Source of the DNA: RFSX01 sp965248155
Lineage (GTDB): Bacteria > Bacteroidota > Bacteroidia > Chitinophagales > Saprospiraceae
Length of the DNA: 64,000 nucleotides
Assembly (NCBI GenBank): GCA_965248155.1
Contig: CBDFIO010000001.1
Span: 248,001 to 312,000 of the forward strand
Direction of reading: 5' to 3'
Shown here: positions 45,944 through 55,773 of the stretch, one piece after another
Layout of the letters: each line of letters starts with the position of its first letter
Numbering within the stretch: the first letter of the stretch is position 1
Notes under the pieces: generated by a model
Told to the model about the DNA's origin: nothing
Databases searched by the model: none
What the model saw: only the letters and a program-made list of their open reading frames with translations
Program-made: the position numbers and the translations under genes

Positions 45944-48900
45944 TCAACGAATAATTGTAAAGCTTCCTGTCATCGTTTCGAGTTCTCCGGCCGTATTTAA
46001 TACTTGAATAACATAGACGAACACTCCTTGCTCTACTTCCTGATTATTCACAAGTCCATTCCAACCAAAATCAGCTTGATTCACAGGTATTTGTTCTACT
46101 TCAAATACCAGATTTCCCCATCTGTCAAAAATTCTCATTTCCTGAACAATCAATTCAGAAAAATTACTCTGAATGAAAAATTTGTCATTCGGAGGGTTAT
46201 TGATATCTATAATATTCGGGATATAATAATGAACAACAGGCGTATATATAATCGTCCTTTCCAGATTTATCAGACAGCCATTCTCGGTTGTAAAACTAAC
46301 AGTGTATGTTGTATTCTGAGAAATAGATGCAACAGGATTAGGACAATCCGAACAATTCAAAGTATTTGCAGGAGTCCAGCTAATATTAGAAGGATTGCTT
46401 ACGCCGGTTAGACTTAATTGATAAACATTTACAGATAGATTGTCTATGACAATATCTGTTCCGCTCGTATCGATAGATTCCAGTAATATGTCATCTTCAT
46501 ATTGACAAGCGCCACTTACCAATTGAATATTATAATTTCCATTTGCTACATTAACTTCAATTGGAATTGAATTGAATTGACCAAAACTCATTCCATTTAA
46601 ATATAATTCAACAGGGAAGTCGAGACCATTTGTAGATTCTATAATCAATGTAGCCTCCGTACCGTCCGGACAAGACGGAAGAGTACCAATTTCTGCACTT
46701 GGGATATCAAAACTTAGACTAATGTTAATCGTACTGTCGCAACCTGCCGCATTTCCGGAATTCAGAATTTCTTGACCGCTAGGATTAGAAGCATTATAGG
46801 TATTTCCATTTATTATAATATCCTGATCTTGACAATATATGTCATCTACATTTGCAATTGAATTTGACATAAAACTTAGATCAACTTCAATGATACTATC
46901 ACAACCATTTATCGATTGAGAAAACAGTATCGTTGTGCCAGAACTATTATTTGAGTCATATGTATCAATACCTATCTGAATAGATTCACCTTCGCAAAGC
47001 GTCAAAAACATATCACTTATGGCTTCCTGGTAAAAATCCAAATTAACCATAATGGTGCTGTCGCATCCATTAACCGAACCATTATCTATAGTAATTTCTC
47101 CCGATTGATTATTAATATCAAATATTACGCCTTCAATAGTCACTTGTTCTTCTGGACAAAATTGTGCATTGAATCCACCGAAAACAGCATCTTCAAAAGT
47201 GATGTCAATATCTACTATTGAATCACAGCCAAATACTGAAGCTCCTGAGAAGCTCATTGTTGTCATTGTATTCGCACTAAAATCAGTACCCAGAATATTA
47301 ATGGTCTCTCCAACACAATATACTCCCTGTGTTAATCCAGGTTCTGAAGGGTAATTATTTATTACCAAATGTATCAATGAATCACAGCCATCGACACTCT
47401 GCAGAGAGATATCTTCAGAAGAGAAATATTCTAAGTTATCAATTAGAATGGACTCACCTACGCAAATCGTGGATTCTATATCGCTCTCATAAGATTGATA
47501 TATATCAAAACTCAAACTGAGGCCACTATCAAGATCTACTGAGCAATAAGTAAATACATCCATTATTTGAGATGGAATTAAATCCATCTGACCAGGATCC
47601 GAGCCAATAAACAAGGTATCTCCAAACTGAGATATTTCACCTTTATCCCTATCGGCACAAACAATAAGTACTGAAGACATATTTACAGCTTGTGAAACAG
47701 GCCATTGATCTCCACTGCCTATTTCTGTCAATGTCATATCAGCTGCAACAAATTGATTTGAAGTGAAATTGATCTCCACACAATCTTCAATTCCAACACA
47801 CAATTCACTTGCTGATCCTGTGATCTGAATATCTGGAAGCGGGTTGACTATAAGTATAAAATCTATTGAATCAGAAGGACACCCACCAGAACCATCTATG
47901 ATATAGCTAAAAATAGTTGTGGCATCAGCTTCCCAGATATCATTGATTGGATTAAGATGATCAGAAGCCAAGGCAAAAATGCCACCCGGACTTTCATCTT
48001 CTATAAAGTCCGATAATGATATTAATTCATCTTCACAGACTTGATTAACCATTGAAGGACTACCTGCGGATATATTTTCTGTTAAAAATATAGCTATTGA
48101 GGCCGTATCATTTTCGCAATTACCTGAATTGTTCAGTATAATATATTCAATATCATAAGTATTACCAGGTTGTGAGGAAGCTGTATTCCAATCACTGCCT
48201 GATAGAAGGAATCCATCAGGTTCAAAATTACCTCCACTATCGGCATCAACAGATAACAAGCTACTTATGTCGACAATATCTCCCAGGCAGGCTGTATATT
48301 GAATATCTAATCCGGCATTTGGGCCTTCTTCAATGTTGATTATCAAGGAAGAGGCAACAGCTCCGCACAAATCCCCGACAAGTACAGCACTAATCGTATA
48401 TGTGAACGCATACGATCCGCCTACTGCTCCACCAAAGAGGACGCTTGTTGAATCACTCAAATCAACTGCACTTGGACCTGCAATTTGCGACCATTGTCCA
48501 CCTGGTTCCGGGTTATTCAATAATGCCATTAAATCTTGAGGAGGAGCTCCTTGACAGAGTGCCATTATAGAATCCTCCCGGGTGTATGGAGCGTCAATAA
48601 CAATCAAATTAAAAATACTCGAAGTCAAACCACAAGTATCCTCTATAGCATATACAAAGTCGTATGACCCCACAGGAATGGGACTAAAGTTTATATCCGA
48701 TGAATCCGATGGATTAAAATCCGGTATGAATGGAAATGACCATTGCCCATTTTCATCAGGAAATCCAAGTTGTTCCATTAGGTTAAAGTTAAATACATCG
48801 AATCCTTCACAAATGTTTAGTATCGTATTTTCTCCAGTATAAGGGATGTTAGAGATCTGAACATTAAATGAATCAAGGTAGGTGCACAAGCCTATGGTAT

Positions 48901-51900
48901 CAAGAAGATATATTGTCTGGGAGTCAAAAATGGTATCCCCTGAGCTGATATGTTGAGCCTGGTCTGAAAATGGAAATAAGCTATAAGTTGCACTATCCGA
49001 ACTTAAACCTACAATCTCAGGTAATTCTAAAAACCCACAACCCAAAGTATCTCCTGATATATTTATCTGAGGACCTTGTTCGATACTAATAGAGACTAAT
49101 ACCTCAGGAGCACAAACAGGATCTTGAGAAGGATCGTATAAAAAGAAGTCAAATTCCGTTACCATATTGCTAATACCAAATAGTGTGTCTCCAGGAAGCA
49201 ATACATCACCTGTGCCTTGAGATTCAGAATAATAAGCAACATTAGAAGTCATTGGATTAATGTCAGGCAAAACCAAATGGTTACAAATAATCAAAGGTAT
49301 GTCTGCTTGATAATCTATCGATGAGTCTAAAATGATCTCTATTTCCGACTGAACTTGACAACCATTATCTCCAATTACAATCAGAAATAAACTCAAAATA
49401 TTATCTGATTCAAATATCTCCTCTCCATCAAAATAAGAATCGCCCGATCCATCGTTTTCAGTATTATATTCAAAACTAATCACAGGTCCCTCTAATTCTG
49501 GAAGTGGAAGTATTATTGAACCGCAACCACCAAGTTGTCCTTCTGGACTAATAATCAAAAGAGGCGTAGTGACCATGAAAATCACTTCTTCTACATCACT
49601 GCATGGACCACTATTATCAAACAGATATATTGAACTTAATCCTTCGGGATCTATGTAGCTTCCGCTGGTATAAGGTCCATCGGATAAATTTTGATCAAGA
49701 TAAAAAACTGGATTAATTGAATTGACAATATCTGCAATGTCATCTACATCAGGTAATTCATAGGGATTTGCACAATCAATTATATCACTTGTTACTGTAA
49801 TTACCGGAGTTGCAAAAACTGGTAATTCGATTTCTACACTTTCAGAAAAACAATTTCCATCATCAACAATTGCATAGATCGTAGTTCCGTCATTTATATC
49901 ATAATTTTCAGGATTATTAATCTCATCGTTTAAGTCTTCATCTGAATACCAGGTGACTGTTAAAGAACCATCTCCTCCTGTTATTTCATCTTCCATAATT
50001 GTCAGATCAATTAATTCTGTCTGATCAAGACAATAAGGGTCAGGATTTGGATCTATGATAGAAGGAGCGTCTAAGAGATCCAGATTAATAATATTATTGA
50101 CAGCATCAATCATAGCATCACATCCATTGGCATCCGTGACACTTATAAGCTGTAAAGTGAGGGGGAGGAAAGCACCTGGAAGTGAAACCAAGATCGGATC
50201 GCCTGAAAAATCTATATCGGGTAATATTAAACTTTCATCATGGCAAACTCTAACGGTTTGATCAATGTCGATTGCGAATCCTGGTAATGTAATTGAGTTG
50301 ACACTTATAACTACATCATAGGGTTGAGTCCCGCCGCTCAGAATGAATTCTAAATCACTATCATCATCCGTACATTCATTTGGACATAGGTCTGCGCCAC
50401 CACTAATTCCAGCGACAATCGAGCCTATCACAATAGCGACGGAAGAAGTATTTGTACATGAAGAGCCATCGGTAACAGTAACCGTATATGTACCTGCATT
50501 GGTGGATCCAATGTTGTTGATAGAAGGATCTTGATTGTTAGATGTAAATCCATCAGGCCCTGACCAGGACCACGTAGTGGCATCTCCTCCTATCTCATCA
50601 AGATTCAAAGTAGATCCGGCACACAATTCTGTAGCATTAGCATCTGCAACAGCAGAAGGTAAATCACCAATTGAAATTGTAATCTCACTTGTAGCAGAGC
50701 ACATGCCTGATACATCAGTAGCTGTAACAATGTAAGTTCCTGCCTGTGAATTATTTATTATACTTACTACAGGATCCTGAATGAATGCTGTAAATCCATC
50801 AGGTCCCGACCATTCCCATGAATCTCCAAAATCACCAATCTCATCCAATTCCAAATCTTCACCATCGCCTACACAGAATAAGATGAAATTAGAACTTGCA
50901 TCTGGTTCTGGGACAATTAATAAATCAAGATCGATTTCTTCTTCAAGAGAAAGACAACCATTGTCATCTACTATAGCATATACACTTGTGATTCCGCTAA
51001 TATAATCCCAAGGGGTAGTTATTGGATTTGTCATATTCATATCCTCAAACCATTGTACAGATCCAATTCCACCGGAAACATCATCATCTAATGATGTTAA
51101 ATCAAATGATTCTTCGTCATCGTTAAGATCGTCACATAATTGCAAAGGACCAGCTGGAAATATATCAGGAACAGCCACAATGGAGACGACTACCATTGAT
51201 GTTGCATCGCAATCATTAACATCAGTAGTCATCAAAGTATATTCTTCACCATCTTCAGGACCAGTAGCAAAAGTATTCTGAGCTGTATCATCATCTATTG
51301 ATCCATTACCATCATTGGTCCAACTCCAATCTGTAACTATTGAAACATCTCCGGCGTCTCCAATGAGATCTAAGTTTTCACTACCACAAATAGGGTCATT
51401 GGAAGTAATATCAGGAACGCCTTCCCAACATACAATGATGACATTCGAAAACGAGTTTGTTTCTGTAGCAGCCCAATTCTGGTTCGAAATTATTATTTCA
51501 GCTTCTGTGATTCCTTGTGTGCAAAAAATTGAAGTCGTATAGTTTCCATTTTGTTCAGCATCCGTAGTACCGGATTCACCTATCAATTCTGAATCTACCT
51601 CGTTTCCGTCAATGAAAAATTGCATCCACATAAAATCCCAGCAATTATTACATCCTCCGCCAACAGGATCTGTAGGATCACCGGTACATCCTCCACATTC
51701 ATCTGACATTTCCATGTTTCCAGAGCCCTCCCATGCCAAATTGAAACTATAATCAACAGAAAACTGAATTGAGCTACATTCACTGATATCAATTCCTGAA
51801 TAGGTATCAACTACAGGTGTTCCGAAATTATCATCAATATTTGTATAGGATTGACCAGCTAGATCTACATCGATATTCGTTTGGGAGAAACAAATCACCA

Positions 51901-51949
51901 ACGAACTAAAGAAGCTAAAGAAGCTAAAGAAGAGTAAAAACATTCTCAT
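45944..51949 (-). CDS. Giant Ig/PKD-like adhesin with T9SS type B (gliding-motility-associated) C-terminal domain
   Basis: The 2001-residue protein has a signal peptide with an FFSFFSFFS run. An N-terminal Cys-rich domain follows (CGGCTGDPTDPVGGGCNNC), then many Ig/PKD-like units (WSWSGPDGFTS, AGTYTVTVTD). A block of GCDSxIxVxLxF repeats of ~65 residues lies in the last third (about 46.7-47.5 kb). The C-terminus (IPNIIDINNPPNDKFFI...MRIFDRWGNLVF...GSFTIIR) is a CHU_C/gliding-associated T9SS type B sorting domain. It should be a surface adhesin. It is transcribed away from lysS and is monocistronic. Confidence 0.9.
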   Translation of the reverse strand: MRMFLLFFSFFSFFSSLVICFSQTNIDVDLAGQSYTNIDDNFGTPVVDTYSGIDISECSSIQFSVDYSFNLAWEGSGNMEMSDECGGCTGDPTDPVGGGCNNCWDFMWMQFFIDGNEVDSELIGESGTTDAEQNGNYTTSIFCTQGITEAEIIISNQNWAATETNSFSNVIIVCWEGVPDITSNDPICGSENLDLIGDAGDVSIVTDWSWTNDGNGSIDDDTAQNTFATGPEDGEEYTLMTTDVNDCDATSMVVVSIVAVPDIFPAGPLQLCDDLNDDEESFDLTSLDDDVSGGIGSVQWFEDMNMTNPITTPWDYISGITSVYAIVDDNGCLSLEEEIDLDLLIVPEPDASSNFILFCVGDGEDLELDEIGDFGDSWEWSGPDGFTAFIQDPVVSIINNSQAGTYIVTATDVSGMCSATSEITISIGDLPSAVADANATELCAGSTLNLDEIGGDATTWSWSGPDGFTSNNQDPSINNIGSTNAGTYTVTVTDGSSCTNTSSVAIVIGSIVAGISGGADLCPNECTDDDSDLEFILSGGTQPYDVVISVNSITLPGFAIDIDQTVRVCHDESLILPDIDFSGDPILVSLPGAFLPLTLQLISVTDANGCDAMIDAVNNIINLDLLDAPSIIDPNPDPYCLDQTELIDLTIMEDEITGGDGSLTVTWYSDEDLNDEINNPENYDINDGTTIYAIVDDGNCFSESVEIELPVFATPVITVTSDIIDCANPYELPDVDDIADIVNSINPVFYLDQNLSDGPYTSGSYIDPEGLSSIYLFDNSGPCSDVEEVIFMVTTPLLIISPEGQLGGCGSIILPLPELEGPVISFEYNTENDGSGDSYFDGEEIFESDNILSLFLIVIGDNGCQVQSEIEIILDSSIDYQADIPLIICNHLVLPDINPMTSNVAYYSESQGTGDVLLPGDTLFGISNMVTEFDFFLYDPSQDPVCAPEVLVSISIEQGPQINISGDTLGCGFLELPEIVGLSSDSATYSLFPFSDQAQHISSGDTIFDSQTIYLLDTIGLCTYLDSFNVQISNIPYTGENTILNICEGFDVFNFNLMEQLGFPDENGQWSFPFIPDFNPSDSSDINFSPIPVGSYDFVYAIEDTCGLTSSIFNLIVIDAPYTREDSIMALCQGAPPQDLMALLNNPEPGGQWSQIAGPSAVDLSDSTSVLFGGAVGGSYAFTYTISAVLVGDLCGAVASSLIINIEEGPNAGLDIQYTACLGDIVDISSLLSVDADSGGNFEPDGFLLSGSDWNTASSQPGNTYDIEYIILNNSGNCENDTASIAIFLTENISAGSPSMVNQVCEDELISLSDFIEDESPGGIFALASDHLNPINDIWEADATTIFSYIIDGSGGCPSDSIDFILIVNPLPDIQITGSASELCVGIEDCVEINFTSNQFVAADMTLTEIGSGDQWPVSQAVNMSSVLIVCADRDKGEISQFGDTLFIGSDPGQMDLIPSQIMDVFTYCSVDLDSGLSLSFDIYQSYESDIESTICVGESILIDNLEYFSSEDISLQSVDGCDSLIHLVINNYPSEPGLTQGVYCVGETINILGTDFSANTMTTMSFSGASVFGCDSIVDIDITFEDAVFGGFNAQFCPEEQVTIEGVIFDINNQSGEITIDNGSVNGCDSTIMVNLDFYQEAISDMFLTLCEGESIQIGIDTYDSNNSSGTTILFSQSINGCDSIIEVDLSFMSNSIANVDDIYCQDQDIIINGNTYNASNPSGQEILNSGNAAGCDSTINISLSFDIPSAEIGTLPSCPDGTEATLIIESTNGLDFPVELYLNGMSFGQFNSIPIEVNVANGNYNIQLVSGACQYEDDILLESIDTSGTDIVIDNLSVNVYQLSLTGVSNPSNISWTPANTLNCSDCPNPVASISQNTTYTVSFTTENGCLINLERTIIYTPVVHYYIPNIIDINNPPNDKFFIQSNFSELIVQEMRIFDRWGNLVFEVEQIPVNQADFGWNGLVNNQEVEQGVFVYVIQVLNTAGELETMTGSFTIIR
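51906..51932 (-). repeat. Three 9-bp direct repeats in the signal-peptide coding region
   Basis: Three exact copies of CTAAAGAAG (+ strand) occur in a row and encode the repeating Phe-Phe-Ser of the adhesin signal peptide. Copy-number change would stay in frame and alter the length of the signal hydrophobic core. Confidence 0.85.
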
Positions 51950-52175
51950 TCCTGGTTATAAATTGGTAAGGAAAAAATCCTAACAAAATAATGCTCTAAC
52001 AAAAGAGATTCTAAGAGAAAGTGTAATAATGATTAGAAAACTGTAAAGTAAAAAATATCCTTTAAAAATGGATGTCAATTTATATCGAAAATCAACTTTT
52101 CGGTAATTTTATATTCTCTTAGTTTCAATCTAACTTTCCTTTTTATATAAATTCATTTCGATTAAGAAATGCTGC

Positions 52176-52207
52176 TTGGACAATAATTAAATTAAGTAGT
52201 AATTTTG
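52176..52207 (+). promoter_or_regulatory. Bacteroidota-type promoter for lysS
   Basis: TTG at 52176-52178 and TAATTTTG at 52200-52207, spaced 21 bases, match the TTG / TAnnTTTG consensus. The gene starts 20 bases further on. Confidence 0.65.
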
Positions 52208-52227
52208 CGCGCAACAAAAAATGTTTA

Positions 52228-53745
52228 ATGACACAACATCTAAGTGAACAGGAACTAGTAAGAAGAGAGAATTTGCAAAAGTTAATTGATCTTGGAATAA
52301 AACCTTATCCAAGCAGTACTTATGATGTAAGTAATTCCATAAGTGAGGTACTTGAGGGATTCAAAGAAGGAAGTGAAGATTTTCAAAGTGTAAGTGTTGC
52401 AGGCAGACTGATGAGTAAGCGTGTAATGGGAAAAGCTTCTTTTGCAGAAATCCAAGACAGCTCGGGGAGAATACAAATCTATGTCAGTAGAGATGATATT
52501 TGCCCGGAAGAAAATAAGGATTTATATAATCAAGGGTTTAAAAAGTTAATGGATTTAGGTGATTTCATCGGTATTAAAGGCTATGCTTTTTTTACTCAAA
52601 AGGGACAATTATCTATACATGTAACTGAGCTGACGCTCTTAAGTAAATCCTTGAAACCTCTTCCTGTAGTGAAGACTGATGCGGAAGGAAATACCTTCGA
52701 TGCAGTTACAGATCCTGAATTTAAATACAGACAACGATATGTTGATTTAACAATTAATCCAGAAGTGAGAGCGACTTTTGCTAAAAGGTCTAAGATGATC
52801 AATGCCATGAGAAAATTCATGGAGAAAGATGGATACCTTGAAGTTGAAACTCCGGTTTTGCAACCAATGTATGGTGGTGCTGCCGCAAGACCTTTCAAAA
52901 CACACCATAATACTTTAGATGCGACTTTTTTTCTTCGGATAGCCAATGAATTGTATCTCAAACGTCTGATTGTTGGAGGGTACGAAGGTGTTTTCGAATT
53001 TGCCAAAGATTTTCGAAATGAAGGAATGAGCAGGTTCCATAATCCGGAATTTACTATGATGGAGTTATATGTTGCTTATAAAGATTATTATTGGATGATG
53101 GAGTTTACGGAAGCTATGCTTGAGTATGTTGCAATGGAAGTTCATGGAACAACAGAACTTCAGGTCGGTGAAAATATAATCAGCTTTAAGCGTCCTTGGA
53201 AAAGATATACAATGTATGAAGCGATAGAACATTTTACCGGGGTCGATATTTCTGAAATGGATGAACAGACGCTTAGAACAACAGCAGACAAGTTAGATGT
53301 GCATGTTGATAACACGATGGGAAAAGGTAAGATAATCGATGAGATTTTTGGTGAAAAATGTGAACACCAATTGATACAGCCAACATTTATCACTGACTAT
53401 CCCGTAGAGATGTCACCTTTAGCAAAAAAACATAGATCCAAAGAAGGGCTGGTTGAAAGATTCGAAGGCATTTGTAATGCCAAAGAAATATGCAATGCTT
53501 TTTCTGAATTGAATGATCCGATAGATCAAAGATCAAGATTCGAAGAGCAGTTGGAACTTGGTAAAAAAGGAGATGAGGAAGCGATGCAATTAGACGAAGA
53601 CTATCTAAGATCTTTAGAATATGGAATGCCACCTACAGCCGGAATTGGAATCGGAATTGATAGATTGGCCATGATAATGACCAATCAGGATTCTATCCAG
53701 GACGTTCTTTTCTTTCCACAAATGAAACCTGAAGTTACTGAATAG
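52228..53745 (+). CDS. lysS: Lysyl-tRNA synthetase, class II
   Basis: The 505-residue protein has an OB-fold anticodon-binding domain (VAGRLMSKRVMGKASFAEIQD) and the class II motifs: motif 2 FRNEGMSRFHNPEFTMMELY and motif 3 GIGIGIDRLAMIMTN. The KYRQRYVDL linker is also typical of LysRS. The length is standard. It stands alone with its own promoter and is divergent from the 2001-residue adhesin gene. The 278-base divergent gap holds this promoter and nothing else I can assign. Confidence 0.98.
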   Translation: MTQHLSEQELVRRENLQKLIDLGIKPYPSSTYDVSNSISEVLEGFKEGSEDFQSVSVAGRLMSKRVMGKASFAEIQDSSGRIQIYVSRDDICPEENKDLYNQGFKKLMDLGDFIGIKGYAFFTQKGQLSIHVTELTLLSKSLKPLPVVKTDAEGNTFDAVTDPEFKYRQRYVDLTINPEVRATFAKRSKMINAMRKFMEKDGYLEVETPVLQPMYGGAAARPFKTHHNTLDATFFLRIANELYLKRLIVGGYEGVFEFAKDFRNEGMSRFHNPEFTMMELYVAYKDYYWMMEFTEAMLEYVAMEVHGTTELQVGENIISFKRPWKRYTMYEAIEHFTGVDISEMDEQTLRTTADKLDVHVDNTMGKGKIIDEIFGEKCEHQLIQPTFITDYPVEMSPLAKKHRSKEGLVERFEGICNAKEICNAFSELNDPIDQRSRFEEQLELGKKGDEEAMQLDEDYLRSLEYGMPPTAGIGIGIDRLAMIMTNQDSIQDVLFFPQMKPEVTE

Positions 53746-53916
53746 GCATTTATTTTCTTGACTTTTTAAGCTTATAAAAGGCCTTATAAGACTGAATGTT
53801 TAGGGTGTTTCACTAGTGATTTTAATTGTTTTGAATATGACAAAATCATTTTAATACTAGCACCTTTCAAAAAAACTCTTTTTATTTGGTGTAAGTTTAA
53901 AGTCAAGACCCCACAA

Positions 53917-54621
53917 TTGAAAATTATTGTTGCCACATATGATAAGCATATTGCGGAGAACATAACTGGGTTTCTAAATCATCCTGATTATGTTTTAACA
54001 ATCAGTAATAGCACTGAAGAATTGAGATCTTTGATTCAGATTCAGATACCTGATTGCCTTATTACAGATTTCAAGAATTCATCTGGTCACGATTTTTATG
54101 AAGCTTTGACATACTTCAAGAAGTTAATGATTCCTGTTGTTTTTCTTGATTCTGAAAACAGTGAGGAAAAATATCATGAATTAAAAAAATTACCACTAAG
54201 CTGTTTTGTACATTATCCGGTTGACAGGCTGACTTTAAGATCTATTTTGGATAATATTAATCGGAGTGTTTTTCAACTGTATTCTTCAAACTTGGCTTTC
54301 GGTAGATTTTTATTTGTTCGCAAGAACAATCTTTTTGAGAAGATTGATATCGCATCAATTGATTATCTACACTCAGAAGGCAATTACACAAATATATTTT
54401 CACGAGGGGAGAAGTATACTATTAAGTACTCTTTGACACGATTATTAGAGATTCCTAATTTCCAATCCCTCTTGAGAATTCACAGGAACTATGCCGTTCA
54501 AAAGAACGAAATCAAGCTTGTTGATTTTGCTTCCAGAAAATTGATATCACGAGATATTGAAATTCCTTTTGGAAGAACATATACCAAGAGCATACGAAAA
54601 TGTATGCACATTCCTCAGTAG
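53917..54621 (+). CDS. LytTR-family regulator with degenerate receiver domain
   Basis: The 234-residue protein has an N-terminal receiver-like domain (residues 1-120). It keeps Asp51 (CLITDFKN) as a possible phospho-acceptor but lacks the acidic pair near residue 8 (VATYDK). The conserved Lys near residue 100 is replaced by Tyr (HYPVDR). The C-terminal LytTR DNA-binding domain (about 132-230) has IDYLHSEGNYTNIF and LLRIHRNYAVQ. The start is TTG. There is no sensor kinase adjacent, so phosphorylation-independent action is possible. Confidence 0.82.
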   Translation: MKIIVATYDKHIAENITGFLNHPDYVLTISNSTEELRSLIQIQIPDCLITDFKNSSGHDFYEALTYFKKLMIPVVFLDSENSEEKYHELKKLPLSCFVHYPVDRLTLRSILDNINRSVFQLYSSNLAFGRFLFVRKNNLFEKIDIASIDYLHSEGNYTNIFSRGEKYTIKYSLTRLLEIPNFQSLLRIHRNYAVQKNEIKLVDFASRKLISRDIEIPFGRTYTKSIRKCMHIPQ

Positions 54622-54629
54622 TTTAAAAT

Positions 54630-55274
54630 TCAAACACTAACAGTAATTCGATGCACTCCTGGAGTGTATTTTTTGGATATTAAAAATTTAATTGTCTCAT
54701 AGCTGGATTGATCGCTGACAAAATCTAAGTCTTTTATATCAAGAATTAAGACAGGAAAAGAGGTAATATTTCTTATATATTCAAAATAGGAGTCTTGTAT
54801 TTTTTTAAGATATTCCGGCTTTAGATCTGTTTCAAATTGCCTGTCTCTTTTTGATATATTCTCAAGAAGATGTTCTATATCTCTATGGAGATAAACAAGG
54901 ATATCTGGTTTTGGGAATGAATTATTTAGAACCGAAAAAAGCATTTGAAATAACCTGTATTCTTCTTCTTGAAGATTTTTACGTGCAAACAATTGAGTTT
55001 TTATAAGACTAAAATCAGAAATTATATGCTCGGTAAATAAATCTGCAGATGTGTTTAGCTCTTGCAATTGTTTGAATCTTTCAGTCATAAAAAACAATTC
55101 CACAGTGAATGCATACCTTTCAGGGTTTTGATAAAATAAAGGAAGGAATGGATTATTAGCGAATTGTTCAAGTAGGGCTCTACCGTTAACATCCATACAT
55201 AATCTTTCTACCAGGGAAGTCTTCCCACTTCCAATGTTCCCTTCGACACAAATATATTTATATGGAATATTCAT
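54630..55274 (-). CDS. Deoxynucleoside kinase
   Basis: The 214-residue P-loop kinase has EGNIGSGKTSL at residues ~10-20. An ELFFMTERFKQL helix follows, then a LID-region VYLHRDIEHLLENISKRDRQFE and a VLILDIKDLDF ending. The family phosphorylates deoxynucleosides for salvage. It lies 2 bases after folK, a common Bacteroidota arrangement, and is convergent with the LytTR gene. Confidence 0.85.
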   Translation of the reverse strand: MNIPYKYICVEGNIGSGKTSLVERLCMDVNGRALLEQFANNPFLPLFYQNPERYAFTVELFFMTERFKQLQELNTSADLFTEHIISDFSLIKTQLFARKNLQEEEYRLFQMLFSVLNNSFPKPDILVYLHRDIEHLLENISKRDRQFETDLKPEYLKKIQDSYFEYIRNITSFPVLILDIKDLDFVSDQSSYETIKFLISKKYTPGVHRITVSV

Positions 55275-55276
55275 AT

Positions 55277-55762
55277 TTATAATTCAAAGAGAATGGGTTT
55301 CGACAAATCTTCAGATTCATCTGATAATTGCTGCAAAGATTTGTTAAGTTCTGGATGCATAAATTCTGGACAAATGTCTAACAAGGGTACTAAAACAAAA
55401 TTACGATTTGTTAATTGAGGATGTGGTATGATTAGATCATCATTTTTAATTATTCTATCGCCAAAGAAAATAATATCTATATCGATGATCCTGGGACCCC
55501 ATTTGATAGATTTCAACCTTCCCATCTTGGATTCGATAGTTTGACAGTCAAGAAGTAATTCTTTCGGAGATTTATCGGTTGATATTTGAAATGCAATATT
55601 CAGAAAATTTGGTTGTTCGCTATAACCCCAGGGTATAGTCTTATATAGGGAAGACTTTTTTGTAATCAAACCAATCCTCTTAGAAATCATGTATTCTGCA
55701 AGCTCAATATTGTGTTGAGGATTGCCGAGATTAGAACCTAGATGAAGAATGCATTCTTGCAA
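55277..55762 (-). CDS. folK: 2-amino-4-hydroxy-6-hydroxymethyldihydropteridine pyrophosphokinase
   Basis: The 161-residue protein has HLGSNLGNPQHNI, ESKMGRLKSIKWGPRIIDIDIIFF and PHPQLTNRNFVLVPLLDI, the FolK signature with both catalytic Asp residues. It is a folate biosynthesis enzyme. It starts at TTG (QECILHLGSN follows), 11 bases after the symporter gene and 2 bases before the kinase gene. Confidence 0.95.
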   Translation of the reverse strand: MQECILHLGSNLGNPQHNIELAEYMISKRIGLITKKSSLYKTIPWGYSEQPNFLNIAFQISTDKSPKELLLDCQTIESKMGRLKSIKWGPRIIDIDIIFFGDRIIKNDDLIIPHPQLTNRNFVLVPLLDICPEFMHPELNKSLQQLSDESEDLSKPILFEL

Positions 55763-55773
55763 TAATAGCTGAG

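Noticed and set aside
46004..51542. Many antisense frames of 60-135 codons opposite the 2001-residue adhesin
   Set aside because: They are mirror frames of a biased repetitive coding sequence; none has family motifs or a promoter, and the sense strand encodes a clear sorting domain.
53771..53790. Inverted repeat CTTATAA / TTATAAG after lysS
   Set aside because: Only 7-bp AT-rich arms and no T run after it; too weak to call a terminator.
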